Positions 34,711 through 44,415 of a DNA stretch of 64,000 nt are shown here, piece after piece. The translations under genes and the position numbers were made by a program. Where the stretch lies: contig NZ_MDTQ01000001.1 in assembly GCF_001709345.1 (NCBI RefSeq), positions 3,361,307-3,425,306 of the forward strand, in the 5' to 3' direction. The notes under the pieces are model-generated. The model was not told the origin of the DNA and searched no databases. It worked only from the letters and a program-made list of their open reading frames with translations. The stretch's first letter is position 1; every line of letters starts with the position of its first letter. The stretch is from Terasakiispira papahanaumokuakeensis (GTDB lineage: Bacteria > Pseudomonadota > Gammaproteobacteria > Pseudomonadales > Halomonadaceae).

Positions 34711-35432
34711 GGCCGCCGCCCTTGGCCGTGAACCAGCACAATTGAAAAGTAGGGCGCTTTGTCCGGCGCATCGATTAAAGGACGGACCTGCTGATTCCCC
34801 ATCGCCGCGTATTCAATCAACCAGGCCTGCTCCATGCGACCCGCTTGAGCCAAAGCAGATCTCACCTTGTCTAAATGCTGGCCAATCTTCATCACCACCA
34901 GCGCATCACTGGCTTGCATCTGCGCCGTCAGAGTTGCTTCTGGCAAAGTCCCCACCAGCACCGTCAAGATGTCATCACCCCAGGTGATCGGTTGACCGGT
35001 CGCGGTCCAAGCCGCCGACATGCCGGTAATCCCCGGCACCACCTCGACCGGCACAGTGGCGGTAAGACGCGTATATAAATGCATAAAAGAGCCGTAAAAG
35101 AAGGGGTCACCTTCACACAAGACCACCACCGACTCACCCGCCTGCGCCAAAGCCTTGAGCTGAGCCACCTGCACCTCATAGAAGTCAGCCAGCGCCTGTT
35201 GATAACGCGGGTCTGAAAAAGGCACCTCAGTGGTCATCGGATACGTCATGGGATATTCATTCACCCCATCAGCGAGCATCCCTTCGATGATGCGGCGTGC
35301 ATGGCCTTGACGTCCGGCCTTATGAAAATAAGCCACATGCTGCGCCTGCCGGATCAAGCGATCCGCGCGCACACTCATTAAATCCTGGGCGCCGGGGCCG
35401 AGCCCAACGCCATAAATCGTTCCTGGGGTCAT
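34707..35432 (-). CDS. cobI: Precorrin-2 C20-methyltransferase CobI
   Basis: CobI methylates C20 of precorrin-2. It has 241 residues from the ATG at 35432; an ATG at 35456 is also in frame, and neither has a strong ribosome-binding site. Visible are IYGVGLGPGAQDLMSVRADR, VVLCEGDPFFYGSFMHLYTR and EVVPGITGMSAAW. It overlaps cobJ by four bases. Confidence 0.95.
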   Translation of the reverse strand: MTPGTIYGVGLGPGAQDLMSVRADRLIRQAQHVAYFHKAGRQGHARRIIEGMLADGVNEYPMTYPMTTEVPFSDPRYQQALADFYEVQVAQLKALAQAGESVVVLCEGDPFFYGSFMHLYTRLTATVPVEVVPGITGMSAAWTATGQPITWGDDILTVLVGTLPEATLTAQMQASDALVVMKIGQHLDKVRSALAQAGRMEQAWLIEYAAMGNQQVRPLIDAPDKAPYFSIVLVHGQGRRP

Positions 35433-35498
35433 CTTATTCGACTCATGATCACGCATTTTGGGGCATTAATGGCCGTCCTTGATGCAAACGCATCACCC

Positions 35499-36173
35499 TC
35501 ATATTTCCTGACGTTGGGCCACAGCATTCAGTGCCGCCACCGTCACCGCACTGCCACCGAGACGTCCCGTCACGACGAGGCAGGGCACCGGCTGATCCGC
35601 CCATAAAGCCGCTTTCGATTCCGCCGCACCCACAAAACCAACCGGACAGCCAATAATCGCCGCCGGGCGGGGGCAGCTGGGGTCTTGCAACATATTCAAT
35701 AAATGAAACAAGGCCGTGGGCGCATTACCGATGGCCACCACCGCACCGGCCAAGTGCGGCCGCCATAATTCCAAGGCCGCCGCCGACCGCGTGTTACTCA
35801 TGGCATCAGCCAAGGCGCGCGTGCGCTCATCCTGTAAGGTGCAGATCACCGGGTTATTGGCCGGTAATCGCGCCCGGGTAATCCCTTCGGCCACCATACG
35901 GGCATCACATAGAATCGGCGCCCCCCTCTCCAGCGCCTGACGAGCAGCCGTCACAACCCCTGGGCTGAATTGAATATCGTCGGCCAGAGGCACCCAACCG
36001 GCCGCATGAATCATCCGTACGGCCACCGGTTCTTGTTCGGCCGAAAAGCGCGCCAATGCGGCTTCCTGGCGAATCATGGCAAAAGATTGTTGATAAATGG
36101 CTCGGCCATCGGTTTCGTACACATAGGGCCGATCCATGGGCCCAGACACAGGCGGTGATGATTCCATCGACAT
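35499..36173 (-). CDS. cobH: Precorrin-8X methylmutase CobH
   Basis: CobH moves a methyl group from C11 to C12 to give hydrogenobyrinate. It has 224 residues, with the catalytic His (His56) in VRMIHAAGW. Other marks are ILCDARMVAEGI, VAIGNAPTALFHLL and IIGCPVGFVGAAESK. A perfect stem-loop lies between cobG and this gene. Confidence 0.96.
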   Translation of the reverse strand: MSMESSPPVSGPMDRPYVYETDGRAIYQQSFAMIRQEAALARFSAEQEPVAVRMIHAAGWVPLADDIQFSPGVVTAARQALERGAPILCDARMVAEGITRARLPANNPVICTLQDERTRALADAMSNTRSAAALELWRPHLAGAVVAIGNAPTALFHLLNMLQDPSCPRPAAIIGCPVGFVGAAESKAALWADQPVPCLVVTGRLGGSAVTVAALNAVAQRQEI

Positions 36174-36197
36174 CCATTAACTCACTCATTAATCAAC

Positions 36198-36220
36198 GGC
36201 TTGTGCAACCAGCACAAGCC
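36198..36220. other. Stem-loop between cobG and cobH
   Basis: A perfect 9-bp stem, GGCTTGTGC-5 nt-GCACAAGCC, lies in the 90-bp gap between cobG and cobH. On the minus (transcribed) strand no T run follows the stem, while the plus strand has ATTTT. It is more likely an internal processing or attenuation element than a full terminator. Confidence 0.5.
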
Positions 36221-36263
36221 ATTTTATGAATATTACGCCAGCTGAACGGGACGTCATCCCAGC

Positions 36264-37484
36264 TCAGCATCGTGATGACAGCCGCTGCCATAATGCGTCT
36301 AAACTGAAGGGCCCTTGTCCCGAATCACTGGCGCGACCTTGCTCAATCAACCGATATCCAGCCGCCTCACCGACCACACAGTAAGCCGCCGCAGAGGGTC
36401 GGGCGCAGCCTTTTTCACATCCTGACACATGCACATCGCCCCCCAAGGCGACCGCCAATTCAGCGGCCAGCGGCTGTGTCTCAATATGGGCCTGTGGACA
36501 ATAAGGCGCCCCCGGACAGGCATCACTGGTCAGACGCGGGTCAGCCGGGTCCAATATCAACCCAGGCAAATGCTGCGGCAGTACACCCTCGACCCACAGT
36601 TGACGCCAAGGCGTCACCCGCAAGCCTTCAACGGTCGACGTTTCATCAGTCGACGCGTCAGCCAAAGACGCCTTATGAACAGACAATAACGCCGCCACAC
36701 TGGCCGCAGGCGCCCGGCCCCATGCCGCACCATATAAGATGCCGGGGCAAGATAAAGTGCCGGAGCCAGCCGTCTTCAACGAATCAGCTCCGACGACCCA
36801 AGGCGCTGCGGCGGCCCGTGGCGCCTGTTCAACCGGGGCCCAGGCAGGTAATGCGGCCCTGAGTCGTGAGAAACGCCCGACAGGCGGACTTTGCTGCTGG
36901 CGCACAGAGGCAAACCACGCCAGTAGCCGTCCCACCAACACGACGGCCTCATCGACGCTCGCCACCACAGTGCCTTGCGTGTGTCCCGAAACCCGTACCA
37001 ACAGTTGCCCGGCTTGCGTCAGCTCTAAGCGGATATCGGCTGAGGCCTGCTGGAGCAGCGCTTCCGGCCCGGTATCCAGAGCCAACCCGACTTTAGCCGG
37101 TAACACCGGCCATGTGGATAACTGTTCACATAGGGCTTGATGCAGCGGTTGCGTCCAATCGTCGGTGTGCCAGTTCGGTGTCACCAGCAAATTGCGCCGG
37201 GATTCCAACGCGGGGTCATCGTCGACCAGCTCAGCCGCTTGCAACGCGACCATCAGCTTGGGCCAATCGGCTTCAGCCACGCCCCGGAGTTGTATATTCG
37301 CCCGATTGGTCAGATTCAGCATGCCATCGGCATAGCGCTCGGCCGCCTCACACAAGGCCAATCCTTGGGCCACACTCAAGCGCCCCAGACGCGGACGAAT
37401 CCGCACCACCAAGCCATCGCCAGAGGCCATCGGATGCCAGGCGCCAGGACACCAGCCACGCACCTCAGCCATCGAACCGCTCAC
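36264..37484 (-). CDS. cobG: Precorrin-3B synthase CobG
   Basis: This oxygen-dependent enzyme hydroxylates precorrin-3A before ring contraction and marks the aerobic pathway. It has 406 residues and belongs to the sulfite/nitrite reductase ferredoxin-like family. N-terminal RGWCPGAWHPMASGDGLVVR is followed by NLTNRANIQLRG. The iron-sulfur cysteines lie at about 325-365 in SDACPGAPYCPQA and SGCEKGCARPS. The start overlaps the cobN stop (ATGA). Confidence 0.95.
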   Translation of the reverse strand: MSGSMAEVRGWCPGAWHPMASGDGLVVRIRPRLGRLSVAQGLALCEAAERYADGMLNLTNRANIQLRGVAEADWPKLMVALQAAELVDDDPALESRRNLLVTPNWHTDDWTQPLHQALCEQLSTWPVLPAKVGLALDTGPEALLQQASADIRLELTQAGQLLVRVSGHTQGTVVASVDEAVVLVGRLLAWFASVRQQQSPPVGRFSRLRAALPAWAPVEQAPRAAAAPWVVGADSLKTAGSGTLSCPGILYGAAWGRAPAASVAALLSVHKASLADASTDETSTVEGLRVTPWRQLWVEGVLPQHLPGLILDPADPRLTSDACPGAPYCPQAHIETQPLAAELAVALGGDVHVSGCEKGCARPSAAAYCVVGEAAGYRLIEQGRASDSGQGPFSLDALWQRLSSRC

Positions 37485-40400
37485 TCATGCGTCACACTCC
37501 AGGATGCCACCGCGGTATCGACGCCCCCCAGCTCTTGCTGTTCATCATGGGCCAATAATTGATCCTGCAAAGCCGCTTGCAACTCAGGCGGGGCTTGCCA
37601 TAACCCGCGTTGCGCGGCTTCCAATAAACGCTCGGTCATGCCCGCTAGGGCCGCCGGATTATGCTGTTGCAAGAAGGCTTGATTCTCTGCCGATAGCGCT
37701 AGGGTTTCGGCCACGGCCGTGTACTGATGGTCATCAATCAGCCCCGTGGTCGCGTCATAGGCAAACAGGAAGTCCACTGTCGCGGCCATTTCAAAGCCGC
37801 CTTTATACCCGTGCTGACGCATCCCCTCAATCCATTTAGGGTTCAGCACACGGCTGCGCACCACTCGGTTCAGCTCTTCTTTCAAACTCCGAATACGCGG
37901 CTGCGCTGGATTGGCATGATCGGCATGGTAAGTCGCCGGTTGCTGCCCGCGCAGCTGTTCAACTGCGCTCGCCATACCGCCTTGAAAGACGTAATAAGCG
38001 CTCGAATCCAGCACATCATGCTCGCGGTTATCCTGGTTATGCAGGACCGATTCCAACTGTCCGAGTTGATGACGAAAAGCGTCTTCCGCTCCTTCACCAT
38101 ATTCGGCCTGCTGGCCATAGGCATAAGCCCCGGCCTGAATATAGGCCTCACCCAACTCATGGCGCTGCTGCCACTGACGCTGATCAATCAGACGATTGAC
38201 ACCCGCGCCATACTGGCCGGGCTGGCTACCGAACACCCGATAACTGGCTTGTCGAAACGCCTGCTCTTCGCTCATACCGCTGGCTTGCAACTGCTCTTGG
38301 CGTTGTATGATTTGCTGGCGCAGCGTATTGAACGCCCCGGGTTCTTCATAATGCGCGACCGCCTGTACCGCCGCATCAAATAAGCGCATCACATTGGGGA
38401 AGGCATCGCGAAAGAAACCAGAGACGCGCAAGGTGACATCCACTCGCGGCCGATTCAGTAACATGCTGGGCACGACTTCGATATCCACCACTCGCTGTGA
38501 ACCCGGTGCCCAGATGGGTTTCACCCCCATCAGCGCCAGCGCTTGGGCAATATCATCGCCGCCGGTGCGCATGGTGGCGGTGCCCCAAATGGAAAGGCCT
38601 AAAGTGCGCGGAAAGTCACCATGATCTTGCAGGTAACGCTCAACAAAAGCCTGCGCCGACTGCTGACCTAACGTCCAAGCGGCAGGTGAGGGAATCGCAC
38701 GGTGATCAACGGTATAGAAATTACGCCCGGTGGGCAGGGTATCCAAGCGCCCTCGGCTAGGCGCCCCGGAAGGGCCAGGCGGTACAAATTGCCCCTTTAA
38801 CCCCGCCAGTAGTGAGTGCATTTCCTGGTCAGCACTCTGCTGTAACGCAGGCCACAAGGTCTGACGAATCGCCGCACACTGGTGCATCGTGCGCGGATAT
38901 CGGGTCGCCAGCGTCGAGTGATCGCGCGCTTCATCACGCGCCACCACCTGCTCACGCATCCAGTGTATGGCCCAATGCTCAAGCCGTTCGCGGGTGTCGG
39001 CTGCGGTGCGCCAAGGCCGGTCGTCCAAGACTTTTAATTCGGTCGGCTTTGGTCCAGTCCAAGGCTCGGCACCGGCGGTTAAGGGGTCAAAGTCATCGCC
39101 TAACGCCAAGTCTTCAGAGAGGGTTTTCAATAAGCTCTTCTGCTCGGGGCTCTGCCCCTGGGGTAACCGCAACATCGCCACCAACGTCGAGGCCAGGTGA
39201 TCGGCACAGGGCAATTGCCCGAAGATATGCAGGCCCTGTCGAATTTGGGCTTCTTTGATATCACACAAATAGGCATCCAACGCATTCAAGAGCGCCTCTT
39301 CATCGCCCGACGCCAGCGCCTCAGGATCGCCATGCACAAAGACTTCCCGGTCGAGCCCGGTCGTCTGTAGATGGCGCACAATATTGCGCCGAAGCAACGC
39401 TTCACGCTTGGGGTCCATGCCCATGGCTTGATAATACTCATCCGCCAGCGATTCCAATTCTGCCAAAGGGCCATAGAGTTCAGCACGGGCCAAAGGCGGC
39501 ATCAGGTGGTCGATAATCACCGCCTGGGTTCGTCTTTTCGCTTGGGCGCCCTCACCCGGATCATTGACGATGAACGGATAGAAATGAGGCATCGGGCCTA
39601 ACAATAGATCCGGCCAACAGGTGGCCGACAGCGCCACGCTCTTGCCCGGCAGCCACTCCAGGCTGCCATGCTTACCGACATGAATCACGGCCTGGGCCTG
39701 ATAGTGGTGTTGTAACCAAGCATAAAACGCAATATAGCTATGAGGCGGCACCAAGTCGGTATCGTGATAGCTCAGGCTGGGATCATCGCTGAAATCGCGT
39801 ACGGGCTGAATCCCGACAAAGGTGTCACCCAGTCGAATACCGGGCACCAGCAAACGTCCTTGCCGATATTTAGGATCTCGCTCGGGCGGCCCCCAGCGCT
39901 GCCAGATGGCCTCTTGTAAGGCACTCGGCAAAGTCGCGACAAAGGCCAGATAATCCGTCAGCGCCAGGCTCTGTGACGACGACCGCAGGGCAACGGTCGC
40001 CGTTTCATTGGTGACGCCCGCGGTCAAACGTTGCATCAGCGCCTGACTGGCTTCACCTAACGTGCCTTCTGGCATATCGGCTACGGGATAACCTTCAGCG
40101 GCCATCGCCCGTAAAATCGCCACCGTTGAGGCGGGCGTATCCAGCCCGACCCCATTACCGATGCGGCCATCCTGTTGTGGATAATTGGCCAGGATCAGGG
40201 CAACCCGTTTATCGCCATTCGGAGTCTGGCGTAACGTCACAAAACGCCGCGCCAGTTGAGCCACCCACAGAGCACGCTCGACATGTAACTGATGCTGAAT
40301 CAACGACAGCTGGCAACGGGCGTGATAAGTGGCTTCGGCTTTAAACCCGACCGCGCGAGTGATGACGCGGCCATCCATTTCCGGCAAGACCACTTGCATC

Positions 40401-41368
40401 GCCATATCACGGCTGCGCAAACCACTGCTTTGCTGCTGCCAGTCATCTTCGGGGTTGCTGGCCAGCATCACCTGGAGCACCACCGGCTGCCCTGGCAGCG
40501 CCAAAGGATCATCATGACCGCGATCACCCAAGGGGGCTTCGCCTCGATTCACCGCAAAACTGGTGGTATTGAGCACCACAGAGGCCCCCGTTTGGGCCAC
40601 CAGATGCTGTAGTAAGGCCAGACTGGTCGGGTCTTTCAATGACGTCACCGCCAGCGGTAACGGGTCCAGCCCTTGCTGTTGTAGCTGTTCGATCAGGCCA
40701 TCAATCACCGCCGTATTGGCCCCCAGCAAATGGCTGCGGTAAAACACCAACACGCAGGGTTCAGCATCACTTTGTGCGTGGCGTGCCTGCCATTGCGATA
40801 AGGTCAGTTGACGCTCACCGGGGGTATAAAGCAATGCAGCGGGTAGCGGCTGCGGTGGTTGCCACTCACATGGGCGACCGAGCCATTGATCATTCAAGTA
40901 ATGCAGTAACTGAGTGGCGTTATCCACACCCCCTTCGCGCAAGTAACGCCAGACTTGCCAAGCCGCTTCAGGCGGCACCGATGAGGTCATCAATAAGTCA
41001 TCATCCGGTGCATCACAACCGGGCACGATGATCAGGGTCCGCTCGGGTTTGGCTGCCGCCCAGGCCTGCAAGCGCTCGACACCATAAGGCCAATAACTCT
41101 GTCCGCCCAGTAACGACACCACCACCAGCCGCGCCTGCTCTAACACCCTATCTTCATACAGATCATAGGCGGCGGGTTTGGCCAAATTCATCCAGTTGGC
41201 CAGACGCAGTTCCGGCGCCTCGGCAGCCAAGCGATCCACCGCTTGAGCCAGTGCCATCAGGCTGCTATCCGCCGCCGAAAGAATGATCAGTTCTGCCGGA
41301 CTCTGCTGAAGATCAACAATGCCCTCATCATCAACAAAGCCGCCCGGCTTAGCCGCAAACAGATGCAT
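37481..41368 (-). CDS. cobN: Aerobic cobaltochelatase large subunit CobN
   Basis: This 1295-residue subunit inserts cobalt into hydrogenobyrinate a,c-diamide with ATP-using partner subunits. Typical CobN/BchH stretches include VIHVGKHGSLEWLPGKSVAL at about 560, SDDPSLSYHDTDLVPPHSYI, FLFAYDATTGLIDDHQY near the C-terminus and IWGTATMRTGGDDIAQALAL. Its length is normal. It is coupled to cobW by a shared TGATG. The partner subunits appear to be the fused ChlI/ChlD-like protein rather than separate CobS and CobT. Confidence 0.97.
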   Translation of the reverse strand: MHLFAAKPGGFVDDEGIVDLQQSPAELIILSAADSSLMALAQAVDRLAAEAPELRLANWMNLAKPAAYDLYEDRVLEQARLVVVSLLGGQSYWPYGVERLQAWAAAKPERTLIIVPGCDAPDDDLLMTSSVPPEAAWQVWRYLREGGVDNATQLLHYLNDQWLGRPCEWQPPQPLPAALLYTPGERQLTLSQWQARHAQSDAEPCVLVFYRSHLLGANTAVIDGLIEQLQQQGLDPLPLAVTSLKDPTSLALLQHLVAQTGASVVLNTTSFAVNRGEAPLGDRGHDDPLALPGQPVVLQVMLASNPEDDWQQQSSGLRSRDMAMQVVLPEMDGRVITRAVGFKAEATYHARCQLSLIQHQLHVERALWVAQLARRFVTLRQTPNGDKRVALILANYPQQDGRIGNGVGLDTPASTVAILRAMAAEGYPVADMPEGTLGEASQALMQRLTAGVTNETATVALRSSSQSLALTDYLAFVATLPSALQEAIWQRWGPPERDPKYRQGRLLVPGIRLGDTFVGIQPVRDFSDDPSLSYHDTDLVPPHSYIAFYAWLQHHYQAQAVIHVGKHGSLEWLPGKSVALSATCWPDLLLGPMPHFYPFIVNDPGEGAQAKRRTQAVIIDHLMPPLARAELYGPLAELESLADEYYQAMGMDPKREALLRRNIVRHLQTTGLDREVFVHGDPEALASGDEEALLNALDAYLCDIKEAQIRQGLHIFGQLPCADHLASTLVAMLRLPQGQSPEQKSLLKTLSEDLALGDDFDPLTAGAEPWTGPKPTELKVLDDRPWRTAADTRERLEHWAIHWMREQVVARDEARDHSTLATRYPRTMHQCAAIRQTLWPALQQSADQEMHSLLAGLKGQFVPPGPSGAPSRGRLDTLPTGRNFYTVDHRAIPSPAAWTLGQQSAQAFVERYLQDHGDFPRTLGLSIWGTATMRTGGDDIAQALALMGVKPIWAPGSQRVVDIEVVPSMLLNRPRVDVTLRVSGFFRDAFPNVMRLFDAAVQAVAHYEEPGAFNTLRQQIIQRQEQLQASGMSEEQAFRQASYRVFGSQPGQYGAGVNRLIDQRQWQQRHELGEAYIQAGAYAYGQQAEYGEGAEDAFRHQLGQLESVLHNQDNREHDVLDSSAYYVFQGGMASAVEQLRGQQPATYHADHANPAQPRIRSLKEELNRVVRSRVLNPKWIEGMRQHGYKGGFEMAATVDFLFAYDATTGLIDDHQYTAVAETLALSAENQAFLQQHNPAALAGMTERLLEAAQRGLWQAPPELQAALQDQLLAHDEQQELGGVDTAVASWSVTHE

Positions 41369-42456
41369 CAGTCGACTTCAGCTTCGGTCAATACCTGCTG
41401 TAAGGCAGCAGCCTCTAACCCGCGACCGATGAAGACCAGTTGAGTTCGTCGGCGTTCATCATGGGTCCAAAGCCGATCAAAATGAGCCTCTATACGCTCC
41501 CCAACCGCTTGTATCACTTGTCGCATAGGCTTACCCGGCAGCGCCGCAAACCCTTTGGCTCGATAGATCGAATAACGATCCAGCAGTAACTGCAGCTGAG
41601 TCGCCAGACACTCGCCATCGACTTCGCCCAGCTCAATCACGCAGGAGTCAAAATGATCATGAGCATGATCATGGTGAGCGCCTTCAGCATGATGGCGGTC
41701 GTGGTGGTTATTCACGGTATCAATGCGGTTTTCAGTCGCGGCCGCCATGCCCATTAACGCCTCTAACTCGGCAGGAGATTCCGCAAAGCTGTCCTTGTGG
41801 ACAAAAAGTGTCTTCACCGCGGCCGGTACCCGCTGTGCAATCACCGCCTCCACTCGAGCCCGCTCATCCTCACTTAATAAATCGGTTTTGGTCACCAAGA
41901 CTAAATCAGCAGCCGAAAGCTGATCATCCAACAGCTCTTGCAAGCTGGGATCATGATCCAAACTGTCATCGGCCCGTCGCTGGGCCTCAACTTGGGCTTC
42001 ATCATGGGCATAACGACCGGCCGCTACGGCGGGGCCATCGAGCACGGTCACCACCGCATCCACCGTGCAATGCTGACGAATATCCGGCCAGTTGAACGCC
42101 TGCACCAAGGGCTTGGGCAAGGCCAGCCCACTGGTTTCAATCAGAATGTGATCAATCTGATCACGCCGCTCGACCAGATTCTGCATCACCGGCAAAAATT
42201 CTTCTTCGACCGTACAGCAGATACAGCCATTGGCCAGCTCGTAGATGCCATCATCATCGGGGCTCAGGGCATCGGCCTCACAGCCCAGCGCACAGGCCCG
42301 CAGCACGCTGGAATCAATATCCTGCTCACCAAATTCATTGACGATCACCGCAATCCGTTTGCCCGTCAGCTGGCGCAGAATATTGGTCAGTAATGTGGTT
42401 TTACCACTGCCCAGAAAGCCCGTGACGACAGTAGCGGGAATTTTATTCAGTTGCAT
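41368..42456 (-). CDS. cobW: CobW GTPase, putative cobalt chaperone
   Basis: This COG0523 metallochaperone-type GTPase has 362 residues. Walker A is GFLGSGKTTLL (13-23), and the metal-binding CxCC is NGCICC (about 77-81). A His-rich stretch (HHDRHHAEGAHHDHAHDHFD, about 250-270) is likely a metal store. The CobW C-terminal domain follows (YRAKGFAALPGKPM). It sits directly before cobN, which supports a role in delivering cobalt to the chelatase. It overlaps cobB by 14 bases. Confidence 0.95.
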   Translation of the reverse strand: MQLNKIPATVVTGFLGSGKTTLLTNILRQLTGKRIAVIVNEFGEQDIDSSVLRACALGCEADALSPDDDGIYELANGCICCTVEEEFLPVMQNLVERRDQIDHILIETSGLALPKPLVQAFNWPDIRQHCTVDAVVTVLDGPAVAAGRYAHDEAQVEAQRRADDSLDHDPSLQELLDDQLSAADLVLVTKTDLLSEDERARVEAVIAQRVPAAVKTLFVHKDSFAESPAELEALMGMAAATENRIDTVNNHHDRHHAEGAHHDHAHDHFDSCVIELGEVDGECLATQLQLLLDRYSIYRAKGFAALPGKPMRQVIQAVGERIEAHFDRLWTHDERRRTQLVFIGRGLEAAALQQVLTEAEVD

Positions 42457-43816
42457 CGGCCATTCCTTGTAGCCAAGAGGTCACCTGATCGCCTCGAAAC
42501 AAGCGGGCGATGGCCTCTGGATTATGGGGAAAAAATAAATGTAAGTAAGACGCGGTTAAACCGCGCTGACGATAAATCGCTTCGCCAGGTGCCGGGTGGC
42601 GCTGACGTTGTGCATAAGTCAAAGGCGGCGGCGTTGAATGACTCACCGAGCGATGATGAGCGTGCCCCCGAATGGTGCCTTCAGGTAAGGGCGCTGATTG
42701 CATCCCCTGGCAGCCCCGGCGGCCGCGCATGGCGCCTTCTCCAGCCAACACACCTAACATGGGATGAGTCTGGCCTTCGTAATCCGTCAGCTGCTCCAGG
42801 CAGTATAAAAAACCACCACATTCGGCCAGCATGGGCATGCCCTTGTGGAAAACTTTTTTCAGGGCGGTTTTCATCGGTTGATTGGCCGCCAGTCGCGCCG
42901 CATGTAATTCAGGATATCCCCCCGGCAACCAGAGCGCATCACAGGGGGGTAAATCGGTATCATATAAAGGGGAGAAAAAGCGTAACTGCGCGCCCATTTG
43001 TACCAATAGCGCCAGATTTGCTGGATAAATAAAGCTAAAGGCTTGATCCCGTGCCACCGCGATCGTCACCCCCGCCAAGGCCTCTGCCGGGGGTGTGGAT
43101 AACTGTGTGGACGGATGGAAGACAACCGGGGGATAAGCCAGCAATCGTTCGGCTAATCCAGTCTCGGCCAATACTGAGGCACCATGCTCAAAACGGGTCT
43201 CCAGATCGGCTTCGATTTCACTGGCCTGGACCAACCCCAGATGCCGTTCAGGCAGCGCCATGGCCTCATCACGCCCGATATTCGCCAGCAGCGGTAATGT
43301 CGTCGGTAAGGCCTCTTCTATTAATTCACGGTGACGCTCAGTGGCGCAGCCATTGGCAATCAAACCGGCCAGTGTCAAGTCGGTACGAAAATGGGCCACC
43401 CCCGCTGCCAGCGCCGCCGCCGTTTGCGCCATCCCTTTGACATCCATCAGCAGCAACAGTGGTAAACCGAAAGTGACCGCTAAATCGGCACTGGAAGGCG
43501 TACCATCAAAAATCCCCATGGCCCCTTCCACCAAGATCAAATCAGCCTCTTGGGCGGCTTCATAAAGACGCTGACGGCAATAGGCTTCACCCGCCATCCA
43601 GAGATCCAGCGGTTCGACCGGCGATCCAGCCGCCTGGGCCAAGACTTGCGGATCTAAATAATCCGGTCCCGTCTTGAACACTCGAACACATAGCCCCATT
43701 TGAACCAATCGGCGCGCCAACGCTGCCGTGATCGTGGTTTTCCCTTGACCGGAAGCCGGTGCTGCAATCAAAAAAGCCGGGCAAGCCGCAGCAGGGGTCA
43801 TCGATTCAGCCATCAA
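42443..43816 (-). CDS. cobB: Hydrogenobyrinic acid a,c-diamide synthase CobB
   Basis: This glutamine- and ATP-dependent amidotransferase amidates the a and c side chains. It has 457 residues, with an N-terminal P-loop in IAAPASGQGKTTITAAL, the VLVEGAMGIFDG-type segment and a C-terminal class-I-like glutaminase domain with LPGGYPELHAARLA and the nucleophile Cys in LAECGGFLYCLEQL. It overlaps cobO by four bases and cobW by 14. Starts at 43816, 43813 or 43801 are all possible. Confidence 0.95.
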   Translation of the reverse strand: MMAESMTPAAACPAFLIAAPASGQGKTTITAALARRLVQMGLCVRVFKTGPDYLDPQVLAQAAGSPVEPLDLWMAGEAYCRQRLYEAAQEADLILVEGAMGIFDGTPSSADLAVTFGLPLLLLMDVKGMAQTAAALAAGVAHFRTDLTLAGLIANGCATERHRELIEEALPTTLPLLANIGRDEAMALPERHLGLVQASEIEADLETRFEHGASVLAETGLAERLLAYPPVVFHPSTQLSTPPAEALAGVTIAVARDQAFSFIYPANLALLVQMGAQLRFFSPLYDTDLPPCDALWLPGGYPELHAARLAANQPMKTALKKVFHKGMPMLAECGGFLYCLEQLTDYEGQTHPMLGVLAGEGAMRGRRGCQGMQSAPLPEGTIRGHAHHRSVSHSTPPPLTYAQRQRHPAPGEAIYRQRGLTASYLHLFFPHNPEAIARLFRGDQVTSWLQGMADATE

Positions 43817-44415
43817 TACTCAATCCCCGCTTGGGCTTTGACGCCCCCCCGGAAGGCATGACGCTCATCGCCCACATCACTGATAGTGTCGGCGATGGCT
43901 TGTAAAGGCTGCGCCATCGTCCGTCCGGTAATCATGACATTCTGGGTTTTAGGCCGCTGCTGAAGCGCCTGAACAACGCGCTCAACCGACAAATGACCGT
44001 ACTTCAGCATGTAGCTCATTTCATCCAGGATCAGCAACCGATAACGCTCATCCTGTAACAAGCGCTCAGTCACCGCCCATGCCGCCTCAGCCGCAGCTTT
44101 GTCCTGAGCTTGATCTTGAGTTTCCCAGGTAAAGCCATGCCCCATGATGTGCCATTCCAATGCCGGATGATCACGAAAAAACAAGTACTCACCGGTTTCT
44201 CGGCGGCCTTTAATAAACTGCACCACGGCCGCTTGATAACCATGTCCGAGCGTGCGGGCCAGTGTGCCAAAAGCGGAACTGCTCTTGCCTTTCCCCGCCC
44301 CTTTTAACAGGATCAACACGCCTCGGCTTTCATTCGCCTGCGCAATACGGGCATCCACCACGGCTTTCTTTTTCTGCATCCGCGTTTGATAACGCTGCGT
44401 CGATTCATCGTTCAT
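43813..44415 (-). CDS. cobO: Cob(I)yrinic acid a,c-diamide adenosyltransferase CobO
   Basis: This CobA/CobO/BtuR-type ATP:corrinoid adenosyltransferase has 200 residues. Its P-loop is GAGKGKSS (39-46). Other marks are GYQAAVVQFIKG, LLILDEMSYML and NVMITGR. It adds the upper adenosyl ligand. It overlaps both neighbours (11 and 4 bases) in the riboswitch-led operon. Confidence 0.96.
   Translation of the reverse strand: MNDESTQRYQTRMQKKKAVVDARIAQANESRGVLILLKGAGKGKSSSAFGTLARTLGHGYQAAVVQFIKGRRETGEYLFFRDHPALEWHIMGHGFTWETQDQAQDKAAAEAAWAVTERLLQDERYRLLILDEMSYMLKYGHLSVERVVQALQQRPKTQNVMITGRTMAQPLQAIADTISDVGDERHAFRGGVKAQAGIEY

Noticed and set aside
42451-43032. Long plus-strand reading frame opposite cobB
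   Set aside because: It is antisense to a clear gene. Its protein has no family features, a common artefact in GC-rich genes; the same holds for frames opposite cobN, cobG, cobE and transketolase.
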